The notes beneath the pieces were generated by a model. It had not been told where the DNA came from. It made no database searches and saw only the letters and a program-made list of their open reading frames with translations. Positions 26,875 through 34,897 of a stretch of DNA of 64,000 nucleotides are shown piece after piece. Position 1 is the stretch's first letter; every line of letters starts with the position of its first letter. The position numbers were made by a program, and so were the translations under genes. Origin of the DNA: Aquicoccus porphyridii (GTDB lineage: Bacteria; Pseudomonadota; Alphaproteobacteria; Rhodobacterales; Rhodobacteraceae); contig NZ_VINQ01000013.1 of assembly GCF_008369105.1 (NCBI RefSeq), positions 56,814 to 120,813 of the forward strand, read 5' to 3'.

Positions 26875-26949
26875 TATTTCGCGACGATCGGTATTTCGTC
26901 TGGAAACGGCGCGATTCTGCGCTGCGGCACAGTTGCAAGGGAGCATGAC

Positions 26950-28239
26950 ATGGCACTGGATACGGATATCGGAATCGCGTCCTATGACGCGCCCGAGAAG
27001 GATCTTTACGAAATCGGGGAAATGCCGCCGCTGGGCTATGTCCCCAAACAGATGTATGCATGGGCGATCCGCCGCGAGCGACATGGCGAGCCGGACAAGT
27101 CCTTTCAGGTCGAAGTCGTGGACACATGGGAGATCGACAGCCACGAAGTGCTCGTTCTCGTGATGGCGGCTGGCGTGAACTACAACGGGGTCTGGGCCGG
27201 TCTCGGTGTGCCGATCAGCCCGTTCGATGGTCACAAGCAACCCTATCATATCGCGGGGTCCGACGCCTCGGGTATCGTGTGGAAAGTCGGCGACAAGGTG
27301 AAGACCTGGAAGGTCGGTGACGAGGTGGTCATTCACTGTAATCAGGATGATGGCGACGACGAGGAATGCAACGGTGGCGACCCGATGTTTTCACCGACCC
27401 AGCGGATTTGGGGGTATGAGACCCACGATGGTTCATTCGCGCAGTTCACACGGGTGCAGGCGCAACAGCTCTTGCCGCGCCCGAAACACCTGACCTGGGA
27501 GGAATCGGCCTGTTACACGCTGACATTGGCCACCGCATACCGGATGCTCTTCGGGCACCACCCGCATGAACTCAAACCCGGGCAGAATGTCCTGGTCTGG
27601 GGCGCCTCGGGTGGATTGGGGTCATATGCGATCCAGTTGATCAACGCGGCGGGTGGTAACGCGATCGGTGTGATTTCCGACGAGGACAAGCGCGACTTTG
27701 TCATGGATCTCGGTGCAAAGGGCGTGATCAACCGCAAGGATTTCAACTGCTGGGGGCAGCTTCCGACGGTCAATACCGAGGAATACAAGCAGTGGTTCAA
27801 CGAAGTTCGCAAGTTTGGCAAGGCGATCTGGGATATCACCGGCAAGGGCAATAACGTTGATATCGTTTTCGAACATCCGGGCGAGGCGACCTTCCCGGTT
27901 TCGACCTTCGTCTGCAAGAAGGGCGGAATGGTCGTGATCTGCGCCGGGACCAGCGGGTTCAATTGCACCTTCGACGTGCGCTATATCTGGATGCACCAGA
28001 AACGCCTTCAGGGGTCACATTTCGCGCATCTCAAGCAGGCGGCTTCTGCAAACCGCCTGATGGTGGAAAGGCGGCTCGATCCCTGCATGTCGGAGGTGTT
28101 CCCCTGGACCGATATTCCGCATGCACACGTCAAGATGATGCGAAACGAGCACAAACCCGGGAACATGGCAGTGCTTGTGCAAGCGCCGACGACAGGGCTG
28201 CGAACGGTCGAAGATGTGATCGACGCTGGTAAGTCCTAA
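26950..28239 (+). CDS. ccr: Crotonyl-CoA carboxylase/reductase
   Basis: Key enzyme of the ethylmalonyl-CoA pathway: it carboxylates and reduces crotonyl-CoA with NADPH to (2S)-ethylmalonyl-CoA. The 429-residue MDR-superfamily protein starts MALDTDIGIASYDAPEKD. It has the NADPH fold LVWGASGGLGSYAIQL (about residues 217-232), and FEHPGEATFP and GFNCTFDVRYIWMHQKR, which are typical of Ccr. ATG at 26950 has AAGGGAG in front; the frame continues back into the acyltransferase gene but without support. A strong hairpin terminator follows. Confidence 0.96.
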   Translation: MALDTDIGIASYDAPEKDLYEIGEMPPLGYVPKQMYAWAIRRERHGEPDKSFQVEVVDTWEIDSHEVLVLVMAAGVNYNGVWAGLGVPISPFDGHKQPYHIAGSDASGIVWKVGDKVKTWKVGDEVVIHCNQDDGDDEECNGGDPMFSPTQRIWGYETHDGSFAQFTRVQAQQLLPRPKHLTWEESACYTLTLATAYRMLFGHHPHELKPGQNVLVWGASGGLGSYAIQLINAAGGNAIGVISDEDKRDFVMDLGAKGVINRKDFNCWGQLPTVNTEEYKQWFNEVRKFGKAIWDITGKGNNVDIVFEHPGEATFPVSTFVCKKGGMVVICAGTSGFNCTFDVRYIWMHQKRLQGSHFAHLKQAASANRLMVERRLDPCMSEVFPWTDIPHAHVKMMRNEHKPGNMAVLVQAPTTGLRTVEDVIDAGKS

Positions 28240-28257
28240 ATCCGTAAACTTCACCTG

Positions 28258-28295
28258 AATCGCCCACGCAGAACACGGGTTTTGCGTGGGCGATT
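28258..28295 (+). terminator. Terminator of ccr
   Basis: Perfect 13-bp stem, AATCGCCCACGCA (28258-28270) with its complement (28283-28295), 12-nt loop, followed by TGCATTCT. The T-run is weak, but the stem is strong and lies 19 nt after the stop. Confidence 0.8.
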
Positions 28296-28450
28296 TGCAT
28301 TCTAATAGTGGCGGGTATCGTTCTGATTTCAGCACCTTACATTTCCCAGTATCGCTATTTCCGGGGAGTTGTTTTTGCGAGTTCCCAATTTTCGCAATCG
28401 TGCTACGGTGGTTTTTACTCGTTGCGAACCACCTAAGGGAGAGGATGGCT

Positions 28451-28660
28451 ATGAAGAACGATTGGATACTGGATGTTCTCGCGGATCTTAAGACATTCGC
28501 GCAGGCGAATGGCCTGACCCAGCTTGCCGAGCAACTGGAGGATACCACTCTTGTTGCTGCGGCGGAGATTGCGTCCGGGGTGGAAGAGGCAAAACCAGGT
28601 GCGGAAACCGAGACGGGAGAGCCTGGACGAACTCCTCGAACGACTGGAACAAGTGTCTGA
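28451..28660 (+). CDS. Small acidic protein of unknown function
   Basis: A 69-residue protein starting MKNDWILDVLADLKTFAQAN. It has two amphipathic helices and then a low-complexity Glu/Pro/Thr tail. GGGAGAGG precedes the start; an in-frame ATG two codons earlier (28445) is possible. I recall similar short proteins in Rhodobacteraceae, none with a known role. The last 20 codons overlap a second small frame. Confidence 0.65.
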   Translation: MKNDWILDVLADLKTFAQANGLTQLAEQLEDTTLVAAAEIASGVEEAKPGAETETGEPGRTPRTTGTSV

Positions 28661-28727
28661 TCTCGAGGAGTTTCAGGCCGTCTTGGAACCTTTCGGGGTC
28701 GGACGAGCGGAGGCCCATGTGGCCTGA
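28599..28727 (+). CDS. Possible small protein overlapping the previous one in another frame
   Basis: A 42-residue frame with GTG start at 28599 and GGAAGAGG 9 nt upstream. It encodes a regular helical, Leu/Glu-rich peptide (SLDELLERLEQVSDLEEFQA), which looks more like a real protein than the overlapped tail of the previous frame. It overlaps that gene by 62 nt. Alternatives are a genuine second gene, or a frameshift that separated the two halves of one protein. Confidence 0.45.
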   Translation: MRKPRRESLDELLERLEQVSDLEEFQAVLEPFGVGRAEAHVA

Positions 28728-28778
28728 TTGTAAAAGCGCCATGTTGTGAATGGTCAGGGCGCTCGATAATGTCGCCGC

Positions 28779-30305
28779 ATGACAGTGATGCGCCCGACCT
28801 TTTCCCATGACCAGGCAGATGCCTTTGACCGCATCGCCGAGGCATTGTGCGCCATGGGAATCAACCTTGACGATTGCACTCTGACGCCGCCCCGCGATGG
28901 CAAGGGCGCGGTTCTTGCGATTGTTGGCAAGGCGGGCTCGGGCAAGACGCTTCTTCTGGCCGAACTGTTCAAGGCCATGGATAACTGTGGTGTGGAAGTG
29001 GTTTCGGGCGACTACGAGGGTCGTCGCCGCATGGATCGGCGCACATTGGCCGTTCTGGCCCCGACGAACAAGGCAGCGAGCGTGCTGCGGACACGCCGCG
29101 TACCTGCGACCACGATCCACCGCATTCTTTACACGCCCGTCTATGACCCGGAATACGAACATATTGCTGAATGGCTGGCCGGAGAGGGCGAACGCCCCGA
29201 GATCGAGGGGCTGACCGATATCGCGCTGGAACGGGCGGCCGCATTCTTCAAGATACATCGTTCGATTCCGGGGGCTCTGGCGGCGGCTGGATTGCGTGGC
29301 TCCGATTTCATCACCGGCTGGAAACGCCGCGAAGAGCCCCTCGATGTCGGGTTCGTTGATGAAGCGTCGATGCTCGACGACCGGCAGTTCGATGACCTGC
29401 GCGAAATTTTCCCGATGCTTGTGCTGTTTGGTGATCCGGCACAGCTCGCGCCGGTCAACCAGTCCGGCACGATGGTTTTCGACAAGTTGGATGACGGTGC
29501 AAAACTGATCTTGCATCGTGTTCATCGGCAGGACGCTGATAACCCGATCCTTGATCTTGCGCATGCGCTCTCCGATCCTGAAGTGGGGTTCGAGGATTTT
29601 GAAACCATGGTCGAAGAGACCGCGCGCCGCGATGATCGCGTTGTCTGGGGGCAGCGAGTCGAGGTCGACTTGATGGCGCGGAGCCCGGTTCTGGTTTGGC
29701 GCAATGCAACCCGTATTCGCCTCATCAACGCGTTTCGCCGGGTCCATGATGCGCCCGAAACCGAGTTGTTGCCGGGCGAGCCGTTGATCTGCGACGGTCT
29801 GGAACTGCCGTTGAAGCATCGCAAGAAGCGGCTCGACCTTGAGGCGCGCGGGCTGATCAAAGGGGCGCAGGTTATCTATCTAGGGCCGGGACGGAAGGCC
29901 GGGTTTTCGCGCCTGCATGTGATTGGAGCGCCTGACCCTCAGGTGTCGGCGGCTTCGATCGTGAAGATTGAAAAGCCGGACGAGGAAGAGCCGTTCATTC
30001 CCTTCGCCGCGCGGATGGGGGCGACGTTCCTGCATGGCGCGGCGGTCACCATCCACAAGGCGCAAGGCTCGCAATGGGAGAGTGTGCAGGTCTTCGCCCC
30101 GGATCTATTCGCGGCGGCGCGTATGGGACGCATGGAGGCGGGGCAGCCGCTCTGGAAACGTCTTGCCTATGTCGCGATCACCCGGGCACAGGAACGGCTT
30201 TTCTGGGTTGTACGAAACCGCCTGTCGAAACCGATCGGCCAATTGAGAACCGACGATCTTGCCGTTCCCGCCGTGCCGCTCGAACTTGAAGGAACCGAGA
30301 TATGA
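28779..30305 (+). CDS. RecD-like superfamily 1B ATP-dependent DNA helicase
   Basis: A 508-residue stand-alone helicase. Walker A is GKAGSGKT (about residues 50-57), Walker B is VDEASML, motif III is in FGDPAQLAPV, and the C-terminal UvrD/RecD-type motifs are TIHKAQGSQW and VAITRAQERLFW. No N-terminal RecD2 or nuclease domain is present. It may act in recombination or repair, or be phage-like; the neighbours do not decide. The stop overlaps the start of the SDR gene (ATGA). Confidence 0.9.
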   Translation: MTVMRPTFSHDQADAFDRIAEALCAMGINLDDCTLTPPRDGKGAVLAIVGKAGSGKTLLLAELFKAMDNCGVEVVSGDYEGRRRMDRRTLAVLAPTNKAASVLRTRRVPATTIHRILYTPVYDPEYEHIAEWLAGEGERPEIEGLTDIALERAAAFFKIHRSIPGALAAAGLRGSDFITGWKRREEPLDVGFVDEASMLDDRQFDDLREIFPMLVLFGDPAQLAPVNQSGTMVFDKLDDGAKLILHRVHRQDADNPILDLAHALSDPEVGFEDFETMVEETARRDDRVVWGQRVEVDLMARSPVLVWRNATRIRLINAFRRVHDAPETELLPGEPLICDGLELPLKHRKKRLDLEARGLIKGAQVIYLGPGRKAGFSRLHVIGAPDPQVSAASIVKIEKPDEEEPFIPFAARMGATFLHGAAVTIHKAQGSQWESVQVFAPDLFAAARMGRMEAGQPLWKRLAYVAITRAQERLFWVVRNRLSKPIGQLRTDDLAVPAVPLELEGTEI

Positions 30306-31021
30306 AATCGATCCTGATCACCGGTGCGAGTGCTGGTATAGGACGTGCCACTGCGCGTCGCTTCCTTGCGGAGGGATGGTGTGTGGGGCTGATGGCAAGG
30401 CGCCGCGATGCATTGGAGGATTTGGCCGAGGGGTTCGAGAACGCGGTGATCCTGCCCGGCGATGTGACCTGCGAAACCGATGTTGAAGACTCCGTCACCA
30501 CTTTCCTGGAGCGTGCAGGGCGGTTGGGCGTTCTCTTCAACAATGCCGGGATGTTCGGTCCGACCAGCCTGATCGACGAGATGCACTATGATGAGTGGCG
30601 TAAGGTGGTCGATGTGAACCTGCATGGCATGTTCCTTGCGGCGCGCGCCGCGTTTCGCGCCATGCGGGCGCAAGATCCGCAAGGCGGACGGATCATCAAT
30701 AACGGGTCGATCTCGGCGCATGCGCCGCGTGACATGTCGATTGCCTACACGACAACGAAACACGCGATTACGGGAATGACCAAGTCCTTGTCGCTTGATG
30801 GTCGGGCTTTCGACATTGCCTGCGGTCAAATCGACATCGGGAATGCGCGCACCGATCTTCTTGACGGGTTGATCCAGCGCAATCCCGACAATCCCCCGCC
30901 CGTGATGGATGTGTCCCATGTTGCGGATGCCGTTTTTCAAATGGCGACGTTGCCGCCCGAGGCAAATGTGCAATTCATGACGATCATGGCGACCAAGATG
31001 CCCTTCGTCGGTCGCGGATGA
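30302..31021 (+). CDS. Short-chain dehydrogenase/reductase
   Basis: A 239-residue classical SDR. TGASAGIGRATA (residues 6-17) binds NAD(P), NNAG is present in FNNAGMFG, and the active-site YxxxK is in AYTTTKHA with a Ser in NNGSIS. R and RR residues near the end of strand 2 (MARRRDAL) suggest NADPH preference. The start overlaps the helicase stop by 4 nt, so the two genes are co-transcribed although no functional link is apparent. Substrate unknown. Confidence 0.92.
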   Translation: MKSILITGASAGIGRATARRFLAEGWCVGLMARRRDALEDLAEGFENAVILPGDVTCETDVEDSVTTFLERAGRLGVLFNNAGMFGPTSLIDEMHYDEWRKVVDVNLHGMFLAARAAFRAMRAQDPQGGRIINNGSISAHAPRDMSIAYTTTKHAITGMTKSLSLDGRAFDIACGQIDIGNARTDLLDGLIQRNPDNPPPVMDVSHVADAVFQMATLPPEANVQFMTIMATKMPFVGRG

Positions 31022-31037
31022 CCAACCGGTGGCCAGT

Positions 31038-31805
31038 TCAGGCCTGACGGAAGATCCTGAAAGCCGCTGAGGCGCCCCACCCGGCCAGTATGGCGATTGC
31101 CAGGGAGAGCAAGCCGTAGATGACGGGTTGTTCCCGCGACAGGTTGAACAGAAATCGCTCCAGCCCGACTTTTCGAACATTGATCACGGTTTCATAATTC
31201 GCGATGACGGTTCGGTTTCTCAGCAGGAAAACACGCGTCTTGTAATCGCCCTCGGTGAGATTCGAGGGCAGGGCGATTGATGTTCTGAACAAGGTTTGTT
31301 GGTCGATGCGGACGGCGTCTTCAAGGAACTGGTAAAGACCGTTATTGCTTCGAATTCGGATCACGGCCTTTGCAAACGCATCGACGTCGGTGATATGGCT
31401 GGGCGCTCCGACAAGCCGGATTGAGCGCGGAATCGATACATGGTGCCGCAAATCATCGGAATCCGAGATTATCTCATTGAACGGGCCACTGGTCGCCACG
31501 GCATAAAAGGCTGGGGCCGAGTCAATCTCCAACGCGTCGGTGTTGACCCAGATCCCATACCGCTTTTCCTTGCGGCGCACAGTGACGGGGAGGGATGGCC
31601 CCTCGATCGTGACAATCACGTCCAGAGGTTGATCTGCCGGGGGGGGTGTCTCGCGTTTGACGGCCCCGAAAATCAGGATTTCCGACCCGTCGAAATTGGC
31701 GGTGATTGCAACGCGGTTCTGGCTCAACCCCAGAACGACCTCTTCGCTGGTTCCGGCCGCCGCGACCGGAACCAACAGGAGGCAAAGGGCAAGAAGGTGG
31801 CGCAT
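31038..31805 (-). CDS. TIGR02186 family membrane-anchored protein
   Basis: A 255-residue protein with an N-terminal signal peptide (residues 1-17), an extracytoplasmic domain with EEVVLGLSQNRVAITANFDG and GYRHH-like RHHVSIPRSIRL regions, and one C-terminal membrane helix (about residues 228-248). TIGR02186 proteins are known mainly from alphaproteobacteria and usually lie next to a TSUP permease, as here. Its start overlaps the permease stop by one base (TGATG), so they are translationally coupled and probably act together. Function unknown. Confidence 0.88.
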   Translation of the reverse strand: MRHLLALCLLLVPVAAAGTSEEVVLGLSQNRVAITANFDGSEILIFGAVKRETPPPADQPLDVIVTIEGPSLPVTVRRKEKRYGIWVNTDALEIDSAPAFYAVATSGPFNEIISDSDDLRHHVSIPRSIRLVGAPSHITDVDAFAKAVIRIRSNNGLYQFLEDAVRIDQQTLFRTSIALPSNLTEGDYKTRVFLLRNRTVIANYETVINVRKVGLERFLFNLSREQPVIYGLLSLAIAILAGWGASAAFRIFRQA

Positions 31806-32728
31806 CAATGCCCCCCCGCTGCGCCAAGCGAATAAAGCTCGGCGGGTTGCAGAAGCAGGTCCAGCGCAAGTTTCGCACAAACGGCGAGCACCATCGCGGC
31901 CAGCAGGACACGCAATTGCTCGGCTTTCATGTGAACGCCGATGCGAGTTCCGATCTGGGCGCCGATCACGCCGCCGATCAGCAGCAAGACGGCGAGCGCC
32001 ATATCGACGGTATAGTTGGTGGTCGCATGCAGCATCGTTGTGAATGCAGTCACGAAGATGATCTGGAACAAGGAGGTTCCGACCACAACCTTGGTCGGCA
32101 TGCCAAGCAGATAGATCATCGCCGGGACCATGATGAACCCCCCGCCCACACCCATGATCGCGGCGAGAATACCGACGGACAAGCCAATCAGAAGTGGCGG
32201 GATCACCGAAATATAGAGGCCCGAGGTGCGAAAGCGCATTTTGAAGGGCAACGCGTGGACCCAGTTACGCTGTCGGCGTTTTGGCACGGGGGTGGCTTGT
32301 GTGTTTCGGGCGCGCCGGATCGCATTGAAGCTCTCGATGAACATCAACCCGCCCACGACGCCGAGGAAAACGACGTAGCACAGCTTGACCAGCAGATCGA
32401 CCTGACCAAGCGATTTCAGATAATTGAAGAGCAAAACACCGAAGGCGGCACCGACAAGCCCGCCGATCAGCAGCACCGTTCCCATCTTGAGATCGACGGT
32501 CTTGCGTTTGAGATGCGCCAGCACACCCGAGAAGGATGACGCGACGATCTGGTTCGCTTCGGTCGCGACCGCAACGGCGGGCGGGATGCCGATGAAAAAC
32601 AGGAGCGGTGTCATCAGGAAACCGCCGCCGACACCGAACATGCCCGATAGAATGCCAACGATCCCGCCAAGACCAAGCAGGAGAAACGCATTGACCGACA
32701 CTTCGGCTATCGGGAGATAGATTTGCAT
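31805..32728 (-). CDS. TSUP (TauE/SafE) family permease
   Basis: A 307-residue polytopic protein with the two TSUP repeats: GILSGMFGVGGGFLMTPLLF and AAIMGVGGGFIMVPAMIYLL. ATG at 32728 (MQIYLPIAEVSVN) is chosen because relatives start there; a second in-frame ATG at 32788 would add 20 residues that look like a signal sequence. Together with the downstream TIGR02186 gene it forms a two-gene unit. It probably exports an organic or sulfur-containing anion; the substrate is unknown. A second, unrelated TSUP gene lies at 8.6-9.3 kb. Confidence 0.92.
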   Translation of the reverse strand: MQIYLPIAEVSVNAFLLLGLGGIVGILSGMFGVGGGFLMTPLLFFIGIPPAVAVATEANQIVASSFSGVLAHLKRKTVDLKMGTVLLIGGLVGAAFGVLLFNYLKSLGQVDLLVKLCYVVFLGVVGGLMFIESFNAIRRARNTQATPVPKRRQRNWVHALPFKMRFRTSGLYISVIPPLLIGLSVGILAAIMGVGGGFIMVPAMIYLLGMPTKVVVGTSLFQIIFVTAFTTMLHATTNYTVDMALAVLLLIGGVIGAQIGTRIGVHMKAEQLRVLLAAMVLAVCAKLALDLLLQPAELYSLGAAGGH

Positions 32729-32833
32729 GTCGGTAGCTAGCGCGGGAGATACCAGTAATGCAAGGACGTGAAACAGGCATTTTGGCATATGCCGTCAAAA
32801 CATCCCGAAGTCAGATTGTTTTTTTGCCAGACG

Positions 32834-33799
32834 TCACCGTTCTTTCACATAAGGTTCGCCACCGGCTCGGGGTGGGGTGGCCCTGCCGACAAAACCGGCG
32901 AGTATCACCACCGTCAGCACATAGGGCAGCGCCTGCACGAATTGCAGTGGCAAGGTCACGCCCAAGAGGTCGATCTTCTGAAACCGCGTCTCGATGGCAA
33001 AAAGAAAGCCGAATAGAAGACAGGCCATGAGCGCGTGCCAGGGGCGCCACTTGGCAAAGATCAGCGCGGCCAGCGCGATAAAGCCACGGTTGGCGGTCAT
33101 GTCCTTGGTGAAGTTTGCTTGCAGGCCGGTGGCCATATAGGCCCCGGCGATGCCGCAGAGCACGCCGCATATGATCACGGCTTGATAACGCAGGCGAATA
33201 ACCGACACCCCGGCTGTGTCCACGGCCTCTGGCGCTTCGCCGACAGCGCGCAGGCGCAGGCCAAACCGCGAGCGATACAACACCCACCATGTCATTGGGA
33301 CCATCGCCAACGCAACATAGACGAGAATGGAATGCCCGGATAGAAGTTCGGCATAGATCGGGCCGAGAAACGGAAACTCGGCGACCTGATCCGCAAATGG
33401 CAGTTTGATCGGTTCAAAACGCGCCAATCCCACCAATGACGGTGTGCGCCCGCCTTGGGAAAACCATGCTTCCGCGACAAGAACCGTCATACCGGCCGCA
33501 AGGAAGTTGATCGCGACACCCGAGATGAGCTGATTGCCGCGAAAATTGATGGATGCAAGCGCATGAATGAGTGCAAGCGTGACGGATGACGCGATCCCGG
33601 CGGCAAGCCCGATCCAGGCCGAGCCCGACAGAAAGGCCACGGCGGCCGAAAAGAAAGCCGCCGCCAGCATCTTTCCTTCGAGGCCGATGTCGAAGATGCC
33701 GGAGCGCTCTGAATAAAGCCCCGCAAGGCACGCCAGAAGGAGGGGGGTGGCGCTTCGGATCGTGGAGTCGAGCAACTGGATGAGAGTTGTGAAATCCAT
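32834..33799 (-). CDS. ABC transporter permease, nucleoside (BMP) type, second permease
   Basis: A 321-residue integral membrane protein of the BPD_transp_2 family. It has the conserved TPLLLACLAGLYSERSGIFD at the start and GLEGKMLAAAFFSA soon after, typical of the YufQ/NupQ-like permease in nucleoside importers. About nine hydrophobic segments are present. It starts 3 nt after the first permease gene and is the last gene of the BMP-ATPase-permease-permease operon. Confidence 0.93.
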   Translation of the reverse strand: MDFTTLIQLLDSTIRSATPLLLACLAGLYSERSGIFDIGLEGKMLAAAFFSAAVAFLSGSAWIGLAAGIASSVTLALIHALASINFRGNQLISGVAINFLAAGMTVLVAEAWFSQGGRTPSLVGLARFEPIKLPFADQVAEFPFLGPIYAELLSGHSILVYVALAMVPMTWWVLYRSRFGLRLRAVGEAPEAVDTAGVSVIRLRYQAVIICGVLCGIAGAYMATGLQANFTKDMTANRGFIALAALIFAKWRPWHALMACLLFGFLFAIETRFQKIDLLGVTLPLQFVQALPYVLTVVILAGFVGRATPPRAGGEPYVKER

Positions 33800-33802
33800 G
33801 AC

Positions 33803-34897
33803 TCAGCTCTCCTTGCGCCGCAGGGCGAGAAACAGGCGTTCCAATGGCATACGCACCATGTTGTCCAGCGCGCCCGTGAAAAGGATGACAAGAGCCTGAA
33901 TTACGATGATCAATTCGCGCGGTATGGTGGTCCAGAGCGCAAGTTCGGCCCCGCCTTGATAGAGGAATCCGAACAGAATTGCGGCGAGAAAGACACCCAA
34001 AGGATGAGACCGCCCCATGAGGGCAACCGCAATACCGATAAACCCGGCCCCTTCTGTCGAATTCAGAATGAGCCGCTCTGCCTCGCCCTGTGTGGTGTTT
34101 ACCGCCATCAGCCCGGCCAGCGCGCCGGAAATCATGAGCGCGATCATGGTGATCCGTGCCGGGGATATGCCTGCATAAAGTGCAGCCGGTTCGGATCGCC
34201 CGAATGCACGAATCTCGTAGCCAAGGCGCGTTCGCCAGATCAGGAGCCAGACCAGAACACAGGCCAGAACCGCTATGAAGAACGACACGTTTGCGGGCGT
34301 CCCGCGAAACAACACGTTGTCCGCGGTCGAGAACATGTCGCGGAATGTCGGCAGGTTCGTGGCTTCCGGAAAACGCGCCGTGGCCGGGTCCATCGCGCCC
34401 TTGGGGCGCAACACGTTGACCAAAAGGTAGTTCAGGAGCGTCGCGGCAATGAAGTTGAACATGATCGTCGTGATCACGATATGACTGCCGCGCTTGGCCT
34501 GAAGCCACGCCGGTATCAGGGCCCAGGCGGCGCCGAACAGCATCGCCGCCAGGGTGGTTCCGATCAGCGACACGCTCCAATGCGGCCAAGGGATGTAGAG
34601 ACAGGCAAGGGCCACGCCCAACCCGCCGAGCATGGCCTGGCCTTCGCCGCCGATATTGAACATGCGCGCGTGGAACGCGACGGCGACGGCCAAGCCGGTG
34701 AACATGAAATTCGTTGCATAATAGAGCGTATAGCCCCATCCCGCCGAGCGCATCAGCGCCCCGTCGACCATCAGGCGAAACGCCGCGACCGGGTTTTCGC
34801 CGATGCCGATAATGACCAGGGCCGAGAGAATCGCCGCAAGCAGAAGAGAAATCAGCGGGACCAGCACCGCATCGGCCCATGCCGGCATTTTCTGCAT
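33803..34897 (-). CDS. ABC transporter permease, nucleoside (BMP) type, first permease
   Basis: A 364-residue BPD_transp_2 membrane protein with FNIGGEGQAMLGG (about residues 78-90) and GAGFIGIAVALMGR, conserved in YufP/NupP-type permeases. It pairs with the next permease to form the channel. Its start overlaps the stop of the ATPase gene by one base (TGATG), so the two are translationally coupled. Confidence 0.93.
   Translation of the reverse strand: MQKMPAWADAVLVPLISLLLAAILSALVIIGIGENPVAAFRLMVDGALMRSAGWGYTLYYATNFMFTGLAVAVAFHARMFNIGGEGQAMLGGLGVALACLYIPWPHWSVSLIGTTLAAMLFGAAWALIPAWLQAKRGSHIVITTIMFNFIAATLLNYLLVNVLRPKGAMDPATARFPEATNLPTFRDMFSTADNVLFRGTPANVSFFIAVLACVLVWLLIWRTRLGYEIRAFGRSEPAALYAGISPARITMIALMISGALAGLMAVNTTQGEAERLILNSTEGAGFIGIAVALMGRSHPLGVFLAAILFGFLYQGGAELALWTTIPRELIIVIQALVILFTGALDNMVRMPLERLFLALRRKES

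Noticed and set aside
28286..28450. An extended start for the small protein at 28451
   Set aside because: The upstream part would begin inside the ccr terminator and has no protein-like character; a good ribosome site lies directly before 28445-28451.
34470..34477. GTGATCAC inside a permease gene, and similar cores in sucD (near 3985), the BMP gene (near 37290) and the two-domain pilin gene (near 52037)
   Set aside because: These are the codons for Val-Ile-Thr (GTG ATC AC) or their complement in coding sequence and lack the A/T flanks of the intergenic sites, so they are not counted as operators.
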